64,000 nt of DNA from Pectinatus haikarae (GTDB taxonomy: Bacteria > Bacillota > Negativicutes > Selenomonadales > Selenomonadaceae): NCBI RefSeq assembly GCF_030813505.1, contig NZ_JAUSUE010000011.1; one strand, written 5' to 3'. Position numbers and translations under genes: made by a program. Positions 34,086 to 43,192 of this stretch are shown piece after piece. The notes beneath the pieces are model-generated. The model did not search any database. It had not been told where the DNA came from and was given only the letters and a program-made list of their open reading frames with translations. Numbering within the stretch: the first letter of the stretch is position 1; each line of letters begins with the position of its first letter.

Positions 34086-34118
34086 AGAGTTGCTTTTTTA
34101 GGCAGCTCTTTTTATTTT
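34086..34118 (+). terminator. Terminator of tRNA-Gly
   Basis: AGAGTTGC (34086-34093) pairs with GCAGCTCT (34102-34109), one G-U, followed by a T-rich run. Confidence 0.8.
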
Positions 34119-34340
34119 GCATAAATGCTTTTGTTGTTCAGGCGGCTCCCTTTCATTTTCCCGTTTAGCAGAGCTTTGAGGGAAAATACAGGGAGACATT
34201 AGGCAATTTCCTTTTTATGTGCAGGAAAATACTGCCAAAGGAGATATTTGAACAGCCGGCAATTATATGATAATATAATTGTAAATTCACCTGTGCGGCT
34301 ATTTGCATAGACCGATAAATAAAATGATATTGTAAGAGTA

Positions 34341-34375
34341 TTTATGATACAGTGGATAATTTTTATGATACAGTG
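34341..34375. promoter_or_regulatory. Two 14-bp direct repeats upstream of rpe
   Basis: TTTATGATACAGTG occurs at 34341-34354 and again at 34362-34375, exactly 21 bp (two helical turns) apart. TACAGT in the second copy also pairs with ACTGTA 10 nt later. This is a candidate tandem operator. The rest of 34119-34340 shows nothing I can identify. Confidence 0.5.
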
Positions 34376-34408
34376 ATTAATGTGACTGTATACAAGAGGA
34401 GAAATAGT

Positions 34409-35077
34409 ATGAAAATAGTTTTATCACCTTCAATTTTATCGGCTGACTTTTCCTGTCTGGCCGATGATGTGCAAAGATTGGAAAACAGCGGCATCATGGA
34501 TATACATCTTGATATTATGGATGGTCATTTTGTAAAGAATATCACGTTTGGCGTGGGGACGATCAAATCTCTCCGACCGCATACAAAGGCAAATTTTGAC
34601 GCACATTTGATGGTGACTGACCCCGATGAGCTTTTGGCTGGACTTGCTGACGCCGGCGTCAACACGGTTACGGTCCATAAGGAAGCATGCGTTCACTTGT
34701 ATCATACTTTGGAAACTATTAAAACTTTGGGAATGGACGGCGGTGTGGTCCTGAATCCTGCCACCGATTATGAATCCTTAAAATATGTAGCGCAGGATGG
34801 CCTGCTTAAGAAGGTTTTGATTATGTCAGTTGAGCCTGGATTTGGCGGACAGTCATATCTGCCGATGAGTACAAGAAAAATCGCGGATCTGGTAAAATGG
34901 CGGGAAGAAAATAACTTTGAATTTATCATACAAGTTGATGGCGGCGTAAATATCAATAATATAAAAACTATTATTGATGCCGGAGCAACAGATATTGTTA
35001 TTGGATCTGCCATGTTCAAAGACCGCCAGATCGAAAAAAATGTGGAAGCTTTCCGCAAGGCCGCCGATTTACGCTGA
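34409..35077 (+). CDS. rpe: Ribulose-phosphate 3-epimerase
   Basis: A 222-residue TIM-barrel enzyme interconverting ribulose 5-phosphate and xylulose 5-phosphate. Family motifs are LSPSILSADF, HLDIMDGHFVKN (metal His and Asp), AHLMV, MSVEPGFGGQ and VDGGVN. The start at 34409 has AAGAGGAG upstream. An in-frame ATG at 34352 lies inside the direct repeats and is rejected. It sits just before the pentitol-type PTS cluster, whose products it could process, but it has its own terminator. Confidence 0.94.
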   Translation: MKIVLSPSILSADFSCLADDVQRLENSGIMDIHLDIMDGHFVKNITFGVGTIKSLRPHTKANFDAHLMVTDPDELLAGLADAGVNTVTVHKEACVHLYHTLETIKTLGMDGGVVLNPATDYESLKYVAQDGLLKKVLIMSVEPGFGGQSYLPMSTRKIADLVKWREENNFEFIIQVDGGVNINNIKTIIDAGATDIVIGSAMFKDRQIEKNVEAFRKAADLR

Positions 35078-35090
35078 AAAAATCAAATCA

Positions 35091-35123
35091 AAACCATACC
35101 CAAGGCAGGGTATGGTTTTTTTA
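35091..35123 (+). terminator. Terminator of rpe
   Basis: Perfect 11-bp arms at 35091-35101 and 35108-35118 are followed by a run of T. Confidence 0.92.
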
Positions 35124-35337
35124 TAAGCATATGATGCAAAGCTATAAAATAGCATATGAAAATAGTATTAATTAATAAAAATAATGGCATCATTATAGTG
35201 ATAAATAAATATTGCCTGATATATGCGGAAAAAATTTTCTACATGTGTCGAAAATTTCCGTATTTCAGGGAAACTTTTCCATCTATGACAAGAAAGAAAA
35301 ATTTGCTAGAATAAAATCAAGCTAGGGAGTGACAAAA

Positions 35338-37257
35338 ATGGTCAAGCTGAAAAAGCGCAGCAAAAGAATTTTTGAACTGTTAAAGAATTATCCTAATGGG
35401 ATCACAGGCGAACAGATGGCAAACCAGCTGGGGGTTTCGTCAAGAACCATCAGATCAGATATAAAATTCTTGCAGGAACTGCTTGAACAGCATAATGTTA
35501 ACATCATCGCAGTTCCAAATAAAGGATATAGTCTTAAAGATACTGCAAATTTGGGGCAGCTTGAGGATGAATTGTCAAGAGAAGATAATATTAATTTTGA
35601 AACTTCAGAAGAAAGAGTAAATTATATAATAGTTAAATTATTAGAAAATACTTTTTCGGGAAATTCCATTACACAAATGGAACTGGCTGATGAATTATTT
35701 GTCAGTATATCCACCTTGAAAGCTCACTTAAATGATGTAAAGAAAATATTCAGTAAGTATGACTTGAAAATTGTCCAGTATAAAGGAAAGGGAATGATTA
35801 TTGCCGGTGAGGAAATCAAAGTCCGCTACTGCATGTCTGAAATAATAAATAAACATAATTTTGAGCTGTTCTATCAAAAAATATTGCCGGATGCAAATAT
35901 GGCGGAGCTGGATAAGATAATCAGAAAAATTTTAAATCAGAAAAAGTTGCAATTAGCCGACGATGCAAAAGAAAATCTTTGTATACACACTGCCATTGCG
36001 GTACAGCGCTCCAAATATAATAAGACTGTATTATATTCGGCCAGTTTGGCGCAAAAGATAGGAAGCACCTTTGAATATGATGTTGCCAAGGATATAGTGG
36101 ATGAAATTTACGCACAAAATGGCATAGATTTATCATATGCGGAAATTTATTATATTGCGCAGTGCCTTCTGGCCAGTAAGAAAATCTTTGATGCAGGTGA
36201 ATCAACGGATAAGGCGCATGTTAAAAAACTGGTAGATATTATTCTGCAGGAAATCCATGACAAAATGGCAATTGATTTCACGGAAGATGAATATTTGCGA
36301 GACGGTTTGACATTGCATTTGAATATCGCCCTGACACGGATAGAGTTCCATATGATCATACGCAATGAACTTCTGGATACTATCAAAAATGATTATCCTC
36401 TCGCTTTTCAGATGGGAGTAATAGCAGGAAAAGTCGTTGAGGAATATGACAACATAAAAATAAATGAAAATGAAATAGGTTATATAGCGCTGCATTTTGG
36501 GGCAGCGATAAGCCGTACCGGCATTAAGGAAAACAGAAAAGTAAAAAATGTCGTGATAGTTTGTTCGGCAGGGCTGGGGATGTCTGTATTGCTCAAAGCG
36601 AAAATAGAAGAACATTTCCATAATAGATTAAACATAATGAAAATCATACCGGGATATGAAGTTGACGGTTCCATAATGGATAATACCGATTTTGTATTCA
36701 CTACGGTGCCGCTGAAGGAAATACATTCTGATAAAGTGATAATGATCAATCATATGCTCAAAAAGGAAGATATCACGAAAATAGAGCAAAAAGTTTTTCA
36801 AAAAGATAAAATGGATAAAACAGAAATAGAAAAATTCTTTTCCTCAGAAAATTTCTATGTAAATAAAAGCTTTACAGAAAAAAATGAATGCATCAATTTT
36901 TTGACGGATCAGGCAATTCAAAAGGGTTTGATGACTGCTAAAATAAAAGAATTGATTTTTGAGAGAGAAGAAATGGCATCTACCTCGATAGGTGATTTGG
37001 CAGCTATTCCGCATCCTATGTACAACGAAAATAATAATTCATTTATATCGGTGCTCATATTAAATAAACCTATCATGTGGGATGATCTTCCGGTGCAGGT
37101 GGTATTCCTGCTCAATATAGGAAAGAATAAGGCAAGTCTTTGGGAAACAATGTTCTTAAAATTATACAATTATATAAAATTGAAGAGCGGCATAAATTCT
37201 ATGCTGAAAAATAAGTCATATGATGTCTTTCTGGAAGAGTTTATAGACATGTTCTAA
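35338..37257 (+). CDS. PRD-containing PTS regulator (BglG/LicR type) of the pentitol-type PTS cluster
   Basis: A 639-residue activator. Two N-terminal helix-turn-helix domains (RTIRSDIKFLQELL and a second one near 110) are followed by two PRDs, a GatB-like EIIB domain with cysteine in VIVCSAGLGMSV, and a C-terminal EIIA domain with histidine in AAIPHPM. The second PRD keeps the expected histidine (YIALHFG). The gene is immediately upstream of GatA/B/C-type PTS genes, so it should sense flux through that PTS. The ATG at 35338 is favoured by AGGGAG 8 nt upstream. A GTG at 35329 is the alternative. Confidence 0.92.
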   Translation: MVKLKKRSKRIFELLKNYPNGITGEQMANQLGVSSRTIRSDIKFLQELLEQHNVNIIAVPNKGYSLKDTANLGQLEDELSREDNINFETSEERVNYIIVKLLENTFSGNSITQMELADELFVSISTLKAHLNDVKKIFSKYDLKIVQYKGKGMIIAGEEIKVRYCMSEIINKHNFELFYQKILPDANMAELDKIIRKILNQKKLQLADDAKENLCIHTAIAVQRSKYNKTVLYSASLAQKIGSTFEYDVAKDIVDEIYAQNGIDLSYAEIYYIAQCLLASKKIFDAGESTDKAHVKKLVDIILQEIHDKMAIDFTEDEYLRDGLTLHLNIALTRIEFHMIIRNELLDTIKNDYPLAFQMGVIAGKVVEEYDNIKINENEIGYIALHFGAAISRTGIKENRKVKNVVIVCSAGLGMSVLLKAKIEEHFHNRLNIMKIIPGYEVDGSIMDNTDFVFTTVPLKEIHSDKVIMINHMLKKEDITKIEQKVFQKDKMDKTEIEKFFSSENFYVNKSFTEKNECINFLTDQAIQKGLMTAKIKELIFEREEMASTSIGDLAAIPHPMYNENNNSFISVLILNKPIMWDDLPVQVVFLLNIGKNKASLWETMFLKLYNYIKLKSGINSMLKNKSYDVFLEEFIDMF

Positions 37258-37286
37258 TCTTATGACAATAGGGGGATAAATTGATT

Positions 37287-37751
37287 ATGAGCGCAATATC
37301 ATTGGATGAAAACTTAGTTTTACTGAATCTTGAAGGGAAGGATAAGTTTGATGTCATTGCGAAGATGGCCGGGAATATGCAGAAACTGGATTATGTAAAG
37401 GAATCTTATAAGGCTGCTGTTGTTGCCCGCGAGAAAATATTTGCAACAGGTCTGCCGACCTCTTCTTACGGGGTGGCTATTCCTCACACTGACATTGAAC
37501 ATGTAAATGCACCAGCTATCTGCGTTGCTTCTCTTGCCAAGCCGGTTGACTTTGTGATCATGGGAGAAGAATGTGAGACAGTGCCGGTAAAGATAGTTTT
37601 TATGTTAGCCATGAAAGAACAACATGCGCAACTTGAAATATTGCAAAAGCTTATGAAAATACTGCAGGAGGACGGTGCACTGGAGGAGATAGCAAAAGCA
37701 CAAAAACCAGTTGATATTAAAGAATTTGTATGTAAAAAATTAGGTTTGTAA
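37287..37751 (+). CDS. PTS galactitol-family EIIA component
   Basis: A protein of about 154 residues with the fructose/mannitol-type EIIA fold. The phospho-histidine lies in GVAIPHTD. It receives phosphate from HPr and passes it to the EIIB encoded 12 nt downstream. The start may be the TTG at 37281 (5 nt after GGGGG) or the ATG at 37287 (11 nt). The gene order EIIA-EIIB-EIIC after a PRD regulator is the galactitol-family arrangement also used for D-arabitol and xylitol. Confidence 0.92.
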   Translation: MSAISLDENLVLLNLEGKDKFDVIAKMAGNMQKLDYVKESYKAAVVAREKIFATGLPTSSYGVAIPHTDIEHVNAPAICVASLAKPVDFVIMGEECETVPVKIVFMLAMKEQHAQLEILQKLMKILQEDGALEEIAKAQKPVDIKEFVCKKLGL

Positions 37752-37763
37752 GGAGAGATTATC

Positions 37764-38057
37764 GTGAAAAATGGCAAAAAATTAGTTTTGGTGGCATGCG
37801 GCACAGGGATCGCTACATCAACAGTAGTGAATGAAGCTGTAAGTAAATTGGCAAAGAAAAATAATATACCTGTTGAAATTATTCAATGCAAGATCATGGA
37901 GGTGCCGGGGTACTCTGACGGAGCAGATTTATTAGTAACAACAACAGTAATAGATAAATCAAAATATGCTTTTCCGGTAATAAGCGCCAGAGCATTTTTG
38001 ACAGGAATAGGTTTGGATAAAGTAGAGGATCAGATTTTAGCAGAATTACAGAAATAA
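37764..38057 (+). CDS. PTS galactitol-family EIIB component
   Basis: A 97-residue cytosolic EIIB with the phospho-cysteine in LVLVACGTGIATSTVV, typical of the GatB/lactose-like family. It starts with GTG behind AAGGAGAG. About 180 nt without a recognisable gene separate it from the EIIC gene. Confidence 0.92.
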   Translation: MKNGKKLVLVACGTGIATSTVVNEAVSKLAKKNNIPVEIIQCKIMEVPGYSDGADLLVTTTVIDKSKYAFPVISARAFLTGIGLDKVEDQILAELQK

Positions 38058-38236
38058 CAAAATATGCGAAAAAGTTATGGGAAGTATTTACGATCACTGA
38101 TCTACTTTTTTAGAAGAATAGAAAAAATAACGGATACCGCTTCTCATAATTATTTCGATTTGGATGATGAACAATTTTTAGCTAACATAAAATTCAAAAA
38201 ATACAAATAAAATAAAATTTTAAGGAGGATATATAC

Positions 38237-39502
38237 ATGGATAACTTAATTCCAATGTTCCAATCTTTTCTGGGGTTGGGCGCAACTGTAATTTTACCGG
38301 TATTTATCTTTATTTTAGGCTTGATTTTCGGCTGCGGTCCTGCTAAGGCATTTCGTTCCGGGCTTACCATCGGTGTGGGTTTTACGGGAGTTTTTCTGGT
38401 AGTTGGCCTGCTTACTGAAAATTTGGGACCTGCGGCACATGCCATGGTAGAAAATTTCGGTATACATCTTAATGTAATTGATGTTGGCTGGCCGGCAGCG
38501 GCAAGCATAGCATGGGCTTCTCCTGTTTCGGCGCTCGTTTTGCCGGTATGTCTCATTGTTAACGCTATTATGCTTTTTACTAAAACAACAAAAACAATGG
38601 ATGTCGATATCTGGAACTACTGGCATTTTGCCTTCTGCGGTGCATTCGTTTATACGTGGACAGGCAGTCTGGTGCAGGCCATGATAGCTGCTATCTTGTT
38701 TGAAATAGTAGTTTTGAAAATAGCGGACTGGACAGCACCATATATGGAGAACTATTTTGAATTGGAAGGTATTTCTGTTCCTACAGGCTCCACTTGTTCA
38801 TATGCTCCCATAGGTATACCTCTCATTTGGCTTATCCAAAAAATTCCTGTAATAAAGGATTTAAAAGCAGATCCTGATTATATACAGCAAAAATTTGGCA
38901 TTTTCGGTGAACCAATTTTTATGGGCTTGGTTTTAGGCTGCATATTAGGTGCCTTGGCCGGTTATACTCCCGGCAACATCGTAAAAGTAGGTGTGGCAAT
39001 GGCAGGGGTAATGGTTCTTATGCCGCGTATGGTCAAACTTTTGATGGAAGGGCTTATTCCTATATCTGAAGCTGCACGGGAATTTCTGAAGAAGAGATTT
39101 GGCGAAGGCCACAATATTTATATAGGTCTTGATGCAGCTGTTACTACAGGGCATCCGGCAGTTATTGCCACAGCGCTTATACTCGTTCCAATCACTGTAT
39201 TTCTGGCAGTTATTATTCCGGGAAATAATGTTTTGCCGTTCGGCGATTTGGCTACCATTCCGTTTATAGTGGCAATGATCGTAGCAGCAGCCAGAGGCAA
39301 TATAGTTCATTCGGTCATAGCCGGTATCATTGTTATCAGTCTGTCTCTTCTGATGGCGACGGCTGTAGCTCAGTTCCATACACAAATGGCTATTGCGGCA
39401 CAGTTTAAAATGCCTGAAGGCACAACGATGATTTCCAGTATTGACCAAGGCGGTAATTTGATACATTTCGTTATTTTCAAATTGTTTGCTTTGTTCAACT
39501 GA
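38237..39502 (+). CDS. PTS galactitol-family EIIC component
   Basis: A 421-residue membrane transporter of the GatC family with about 10-12 spans. Segments such as GCGPAKAFRSGLTIGVGFTG and GDLATIPF are typical. It imports and allows phosphorylation of a sugar alcohol. The surrounding dehydrogenases, RpiB and pentulose epimerase suggest a pentitol such as D-arabitol, xylitol or ribitol rather than galactitol. This is inferred. A TAAGGAGG site precedes the ATG. Confidence 0.92.
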   Translation: MDNLIPMFQSFLGLGATVILPVFIFILGLIFGCGPAKAFRSGLTIGVGFTGVFLVVGLLTENLGPAAHAMVENFGIHLNVIDVGWPAAASIAWASPVSALVLPVCLIVNAIMLFTKTTKTMDVDIWNYWHFAFCGAFVYTWTGSLVQAMIAAILFEIVVLKIADWTAPYMENYFELEGISVPTGSTCSYAPIGIPLIWLIQKIPVIKDLKADPDYIQQKFGIFGEPIFMGLVLGCILGALAGYTPGNIVKVGVAMAGVMVLMPRMVKLLMEGLIPISEAAREFLKKRFGEGHNIYIGLDAAVTTGHPAVIATALILVPITVFLAVIIPGNNVLPFGDLATIPFIVAMIVAAARGNIVHSVIAGIIVISLSLLMATAVAQFHTQMAIAAQFKMPEGTTMISSIDQGGNLIHFVIFKLFALFN

Positions 39503-39547
39503 GAAAATTCCGTAACGATTTTCTTAGTCCGACAGTGAAAGAAAATG

Positions 39548-39620
39548 CGGCGCTGCTGGCAAAAGCGGCAGCGCCGGCATATCTTGCTTATAAAATACAT
39601 TTATGGGCAAGATATGCCGG
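39548..39620 (+). other. Two strong stem-loops between EIIC and the first dehydrogenase
   Basis: Stem 1 pairs CGGCGCTGC (39548-39556) with GCAGCGCCG (39568-39576). Stem 2 pairs 39574-39587 with 39607-39620 over 14 perfect bp. They overlap by three bases. Neither is followed by a T-run, so mRNA processing or stabilisation is more likely than termination. Confidence 0.6.
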
Positions 39621-39662
39621 AAAATATTAAGGCTATGAAAAGTCTATGGAGGAGATAATAGT

Positions 39663-40700
39663 ATGAAAGCTCTGGTAAAAACACAGCCGGGCGGCGGCCA
39701 TTTCGAAATTATTGATAAAAAGGAACCCGCAGCAGGTGCAGGACAGGTAAAAATTCGAGTAGAATACGCAGGTGTATGCGGCAGTGATATTCATACTTTC
39801 GAAGGACATTACAATTACAATGCTTCTGATTTGACACTGGGCCACGAATTTGCCGGTACGATTGCCGAAGTAGGTGAAGGCGTAACCGAATTCAAAGTAG
39901 GTGACCGAGTGACATCGGAAACGACGTTTGTAATTTGCGGCGAATGCAAATACTGCAAAGAAAAACAGTATAATCTCTGCGATTCGCGCAAAGGGCTCGG
40001 GACACAGCAGGACGGTGCATTTGCAAATTATGTGCTCGCACGTGCGGCCAGTGTACATCGGCTGCCTGATAATGTAAGCTGCAGAGATGCTTCTATAACA
40101 GAAGCGGCAGCATGCGCATATCATGGAGTCAGTCGTGCGAAAATAAATAAAGGCGATATCGTTTTGGTGCTGGGACCGGGGCCGATCGGACTTTTGGTTG
40201 CGCAGATAGTAAAATCATATGGCGGAATCGTTGTAATGACCGGACTTACTAAAGATAAAGAACGCCTTGATGTTGCCAAAGAAAAATTTAGTATGGATTA
40301 TATTGTCGATGTTCAGACAGAAAGCGCAGAGGAACTGGTTAAAGATCTTACGGACGGATATGGTGCGGATGTTTGCTTCGATTGTACCGGTGCAGTTCCC
40401 TCAATGCATTTAGGAATGGATTTGCTGCGTAAACAAGGGCAGTATGTGCAGGTCGGTCTTTTTGCAAAAGATGTGGTGGATGTGGATTTCTCAAAAATTA
40501 TTCAAAAAGAACTATATGTTACAGGGACAAGAAGCCAAAATACGCATGATTGGGAACCCACATTGGAATTAATGAGCAAGGGTGCCATTAATTCGGCTAA
40601 AATGATAACGCACGAGCTTAATATAGATGAATGGGATAAAGCTTACGACTTGATAAAAAGCGGCGAAGCGATCAAAGTTATTTTTAAACCGCTTGCTTGA
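39663..40700 (+). CDS. Zinc-dependent polyol(-phosphate) dehydrogenase, MDR family
   Basis: A 345-residue medium-chain dehydrogenase. Catalytic-zinc residues lie in VCGSDIHTFEG and GHEFAG. The structural-zinc cysteines are CGECKYCKEKQYNLC, and the NAD(P) motif is LGPGPIGLL. It follows the PTS genes, so its substrate is probably the pentitol-phosphate formed on uptake, giving a pentulose-phosphate. Listeria pentitol PTS clusters, as recalled, carry two such dehydrogenases, as here. GGAGG precedes the ATG. Confidence 0.9.
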   Translation: MKALVKTQPGGGHFEIIDKKEPAAGAGQVKIRVEYAGVCGSDIHTFEGHYNYNASDLTLGHEFAGTIAEVGEGVTEFKVGDRVTSETTFVICGECKYCKEKQYNLCDSRKGLGTQQDGAFANYVLARAASVHRLPDNVSCRDASITEAAACAYHGVSRAKINKGDIVLVLGPGPIGLLVAQIVKSYGGIVVMTGLTKDKERLDVAKEKFSMDYIVDVQTESAEELVKDLTDGYGADVCFDCTGAVPSMHLGMDLLRKQGQYVQVGLFAKDVVDVDFSKIIQKELYVTGTRSQNTHDWEPTLELMSKGAINSAKMITHELNIDEWDKAYDLIKSGEAIKVIFKPLA

Positions 40701-40752
40701 AATTATTCCAGTCAGACAGAAATTGTAACAGCAGTTAAATGAGGTGTATATT

Positions 40753-41202
40753 TTGAAATCAACTATAGTGATCGGCAGTGATCATGCCGGGTTTCAGATG
40801 AAAAAATTCATCATAAAAAAACTGGAAGAAGCAGAATATGCTGTTGAAGATAAAGGCACCTATGATGAATCATCTGTAGATGCGGGAATCTATGCCGCTG
40901 CTGTCGGTGAAGCGGTGGCTGCAGATCCCCAAAAAAGAGGGATACTGATTTGCGGAACGGGAATAGGTATGTCGATGATGGCGAATAAAGTAAAAGGCAT
41001 ACGTGCTTCACTTGTTTCAGACCTCTTTTCGGCAGAAATGACAAGGGCTCATAATGACGCAAATGTTTTATGTATGGGCGCAAGAATAATATCAAATTAT
41101 ATGGCTTGGGAATTTGCTCAAAAATGGCTTGCCACGGAACATCTTGGCGGTAAATATGCAAAAAGGGTACAGGCTATGATGGATTATGAGAACCGCCGTT
41201 AA
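40753..41202 (+). CDS. rpiB: RpiB/LacAB-family sugar-phosphate isomerase
   Basis: A 149-residue isomerase. The active cysteine is in ICGTGIGMSMMANK and the ring-opening histidine in RAHNDANVLCMGAR, typical of ribose-5-phosphate isomerase B. In this cluster it would connect ribulose 5-phosphate with ribose 5-phosphate. The start is TTG with GAGGTG 6 nt upstream. A GTG at 40744 lies inside that ribosome site. A stem-loop without a T-run (41221-41256) separates it from the next gene. Confidence 0.9.
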   Translation: MKSTIVIGSDHAGFQMKKFIIKKLEEAEYAVEDKGTYDESSVDAGIYAAAVGEAVAADPQKRGILICGTGIGMSMMANKVKGIRASLVSDLFSAEMTRAHNDANVLCMGARIISNYMAWEFAQKWLATEHLGGKYAKRVQAMMDYENRR

Positions 41203-41220
41203 GTGATGAGCATGATAAAA

Positions 41221-41256
41221 ACGCCTGTATCCGTATAATATTCGGATCACAGGCGT
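41221..41256 (+). other. Stem-loop between rpiB and the Rpe paralogue
   Basis: ACGCCTGT (41221-41228) pairs with ACAGGCGT (41249-41256), with an inner ATCCG/CGGAT. It is not followed by a good T-run, so at most it is a partial terminator. Confidence 0.5.
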
Positions 41257-41300
41257 TTCATATATAATGCTTATGAAAAAATCGGAGGAGGGGGAAGTTG

Positions 41301-41999
41301 ATGGAGATAAATTTACCTATGCCGGCTGTGTCGGCATCAGTTTCCTGCATGGACTTGGGTCATATGCACGCACATATAAAAGCTGTCGAAAACAGTTCGG
41401 TTTCTTTTTTTCATTATGATGTGGTAGACGGTAAATTCAATAAGTGCTATATATTGGGGGACTTACTCTGCCAGTATATAAAAAATAACACAAAATTGCC
41501 TGTTGAAGTCCATCTGGCAGTATATGATATAGAACCATATATAGAAGTTTTTGCGGATAAAGGCGCAGACTATATAGCAGTACACTATGAAGCCATGAAA
41601 AAACCGCATGAGATTTTTGCAAAAATAAGGGCGAGGGGCATGCAGCCTGTGCTGGCATATAAGGCTGATACAGCACCAAAAGAGGATTTTTCTGAATTGG
41701 CCGGACAATGTGCATGGGTGCTTAAACTAACGGTAAATCCAGGCTTTTCCGGACAGAAAATAAAACAAGAATCAATTGAGCATATAAAGACTATGCATGA
41801 CATGTTAAAAAATGCCGGCTTGGATACACGTATTCAAGCTGACGGAAATGTTAATAAAGAAACAATAAAAATGTTGGCGCAGGCGGGGGCAACGATATTC
41901 ACCGGAGGCACTTCAGGTTTATTTTTGAAGGAAGGCAGCATCCAGCAGAATATAGAAAAATTGCTCGCCCCTATACAGCTTGAAACGATGCAGGGGTGA
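41301..41999 (+). CDS. Ribulose-phosphate 3-epimerase family protein (Rpe paralogue)
   Basis: A 232-residue divergent relative of Rpe. The metal and acid-base residues survive: His and Asp in FHYDVVDG, His in VEVHLAV and Asp in IQADGNV. The loop reads LTVNPGFSGQ. It is distant enough from the rpe at 34409 that a different ketose-phosphate (for example D-allulose 6-phosphate or a pentulose epimer) may be the substrate. A GGAGGAGGGGG site precedes ATG 41301. A TTG at 41298 is in frame. Confidence 0.87.
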   Translation: MEINLPMPAVSASVSCMDLGHMHAHIKAVENSSVSFFHYDVVDGKFNKCYILGDLLCQYIKNNTKLPVEVHLAVYDIEPYIEVFADKGADYIAVHYEAMKKPHEIFAKIRARGMQPVLAYKADTAPKEDFSELAGQCAWVLKLTVNPGFSGQKIKQESIEHIKTMHDMLKNAGLDTRIQADGNVNKETIKMLAQAGATIFTGGTSGLFLKEGSIQQNIEKLLAPIQLETMQG

Positions 42000-42078
42000 G
42001 ACCGGTAAAAGTAATATACGGGAATGTAATAATGTCTGTCAGAAAAAATATTTTTAAAATATAAAGATGAGGGAAATT

Positions 42079-43122
42079 ATGAAAGCATTATGCCTGTATG
42101 GAGTTCGTGATATCAGATTTGAAAATGTTGACGAGCCGCAGATTAAAAATGACTGCGATGTAAAAATAAAAGTAAAAGCCGTAGGAATATGCGGTTCGGA
42201 TATTCATCGCTATTCACAACTGGGCCCGTATGTTAAAGGGATGGTATGGGGCCATGAATTTTCCGGACAAATAACAGAGGTAGGCAGGGCTGTTACAAAA
42301 TATACAAAGGGTCAAAAAGTTACGGCATGTCCTGCTTTATGCTGCGAAAAATGCGATCCGTGCAAAAAAGGCAGGTATGCGCAGTGCGAGGAATTATCTG
42401 TTATCGGAGCATACAGGCAGGGTGCCTTTGCGGAATATATAGTCCTGCCGGAGAATAATGTAGTCGCGCTGCCTGACACTGTCGATTATGCGGAGGCGGC
42501 ACTTATAGAACCGTCATGTGTTGCCCTGCATGGCATTTATAATGCAGGAGGAATACAGCCGGGAAGTACAGCAGCTGTTTTGGGCTGCGGGACAGTTGGT
42601 ACTATGGCAGTGCAATGGGCAGCCATATCCGGGGCTGAGAAAATAATTGCCATTGATGTAAATCAAAACAGATTGCAGACTGCCCTGAAAGTGGGAGCGG
42701 ACATTATTATCAATACTGCGGGGAAAGATCCCTATGATGCCGTTTGCGAAATGACAGGAGGAAAAGGTGTCGACTTTGCTGTCGAGGCAGCAGGGACGGC
42801 TGAAACCTCCGCGCAAGTACTCGCACTGCCGGGAAAAGGCGGAGCAGTAATCTATATGGGCATACCATATAGTGATGTGCTGATAAACCGTTTTCACTTC
42901 GAAAGAATAGTGCGCAATGAACTTTCTGTGCATGGCACATGGAATGCGATATCGGGACCGTTCCCGGGCAGGGAATGGGAAACGTGCGTGCATTTCTTGG
43001 GGAAAGGGATTTTAAAGACGGCCCCTTTGATAAGCAGGAACGTTCCCTTATCAGAAGGACCGGAAGTTTTTGCAGCGGCTGCGGATAAGTATACTGACGG
43101 GAAGATTGTATTCCGTCCTTAA
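42079..43122 (+). CDS. Zinc-dependent alcohol dehydrogenase, GatD-like polyol-phosphate dehydrogenase
   Basis: A 347-residue MDR enzyme. Zinc-site residues lie in ICGSDIHRY and GHEFSG. The structural-zinc cysteines are CCEKCDPCKKGRYAQC, and the cofactor motif is LGCGTVGTMAVQ. It resembles galactitol-1-phosphate 5-dehydrogenase in its first 100 residues. As the second dehydrogenase of the cluster it may act on another pentitol-phosphate. GAGGG 6 nt before the ATG at 42079 supports that start over 42067. Confidence 0.9.
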   Translation: MKALCLYGVRDIRFENVDEPQIKNDCDVKIKVKAVGICGSDIHRYSQLGPYVKGMVWGHEFSGQITEVGRAVTKYTKGQKVTACPALCCEKCDPCKKGRYAQCEELSVIGAYRQGAFAEYIVLPENNVVALPDTVDYAEAALIEPSCVALHGIYNAGGIQPGSTAAVLGCGTVGTMAVQWAAISGAEKIIAIDVNQNRLQTALKVGADIIINTAGKDPYDAVCEMTGGKGVDFAVEAAGTAETSAQVLALPGKGGAVIYMGIPYSDVLINRFHFERIVRNELSVHGTWNAISGPFPGREWETCVHFLGKGILKTAPLISRNVPLSEGPEVFAAAADKYTDGKIVFRP

Positions 43123-43192
43123 AACCGCCGGAAAAATACACAAAATTTGGCGAAGGTCTGTTTATGGATTTTATTATGTGAGGAGTATGAAT

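Noticed and set aside
33957..34118. tRNA-Gly as an integration site
   Set aside because: No integrase, no repeated tRNA 3' end and no foreign gene block nearby.
34341..34375. Start of a CRISPR or tandem-repeat array
   Set aside because: There are only two copies with a 7-nt gap, and no cas genes. A regulator site is more plausible.
41221..41256. Terminator between rpiB and the Rpe paralogue
   Set aside because: A strong stem but no T-run, and the flanking genes belong to one functional cluster. It is kept only as a stem-loop.
43070..43192. 41-42-codon N-terminal extension of the AraM-like protein
   Set aside because: It overlaps the preceding gene, lacks a ribosome site and is absent from the family. 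The ATG at 43193 fits better.
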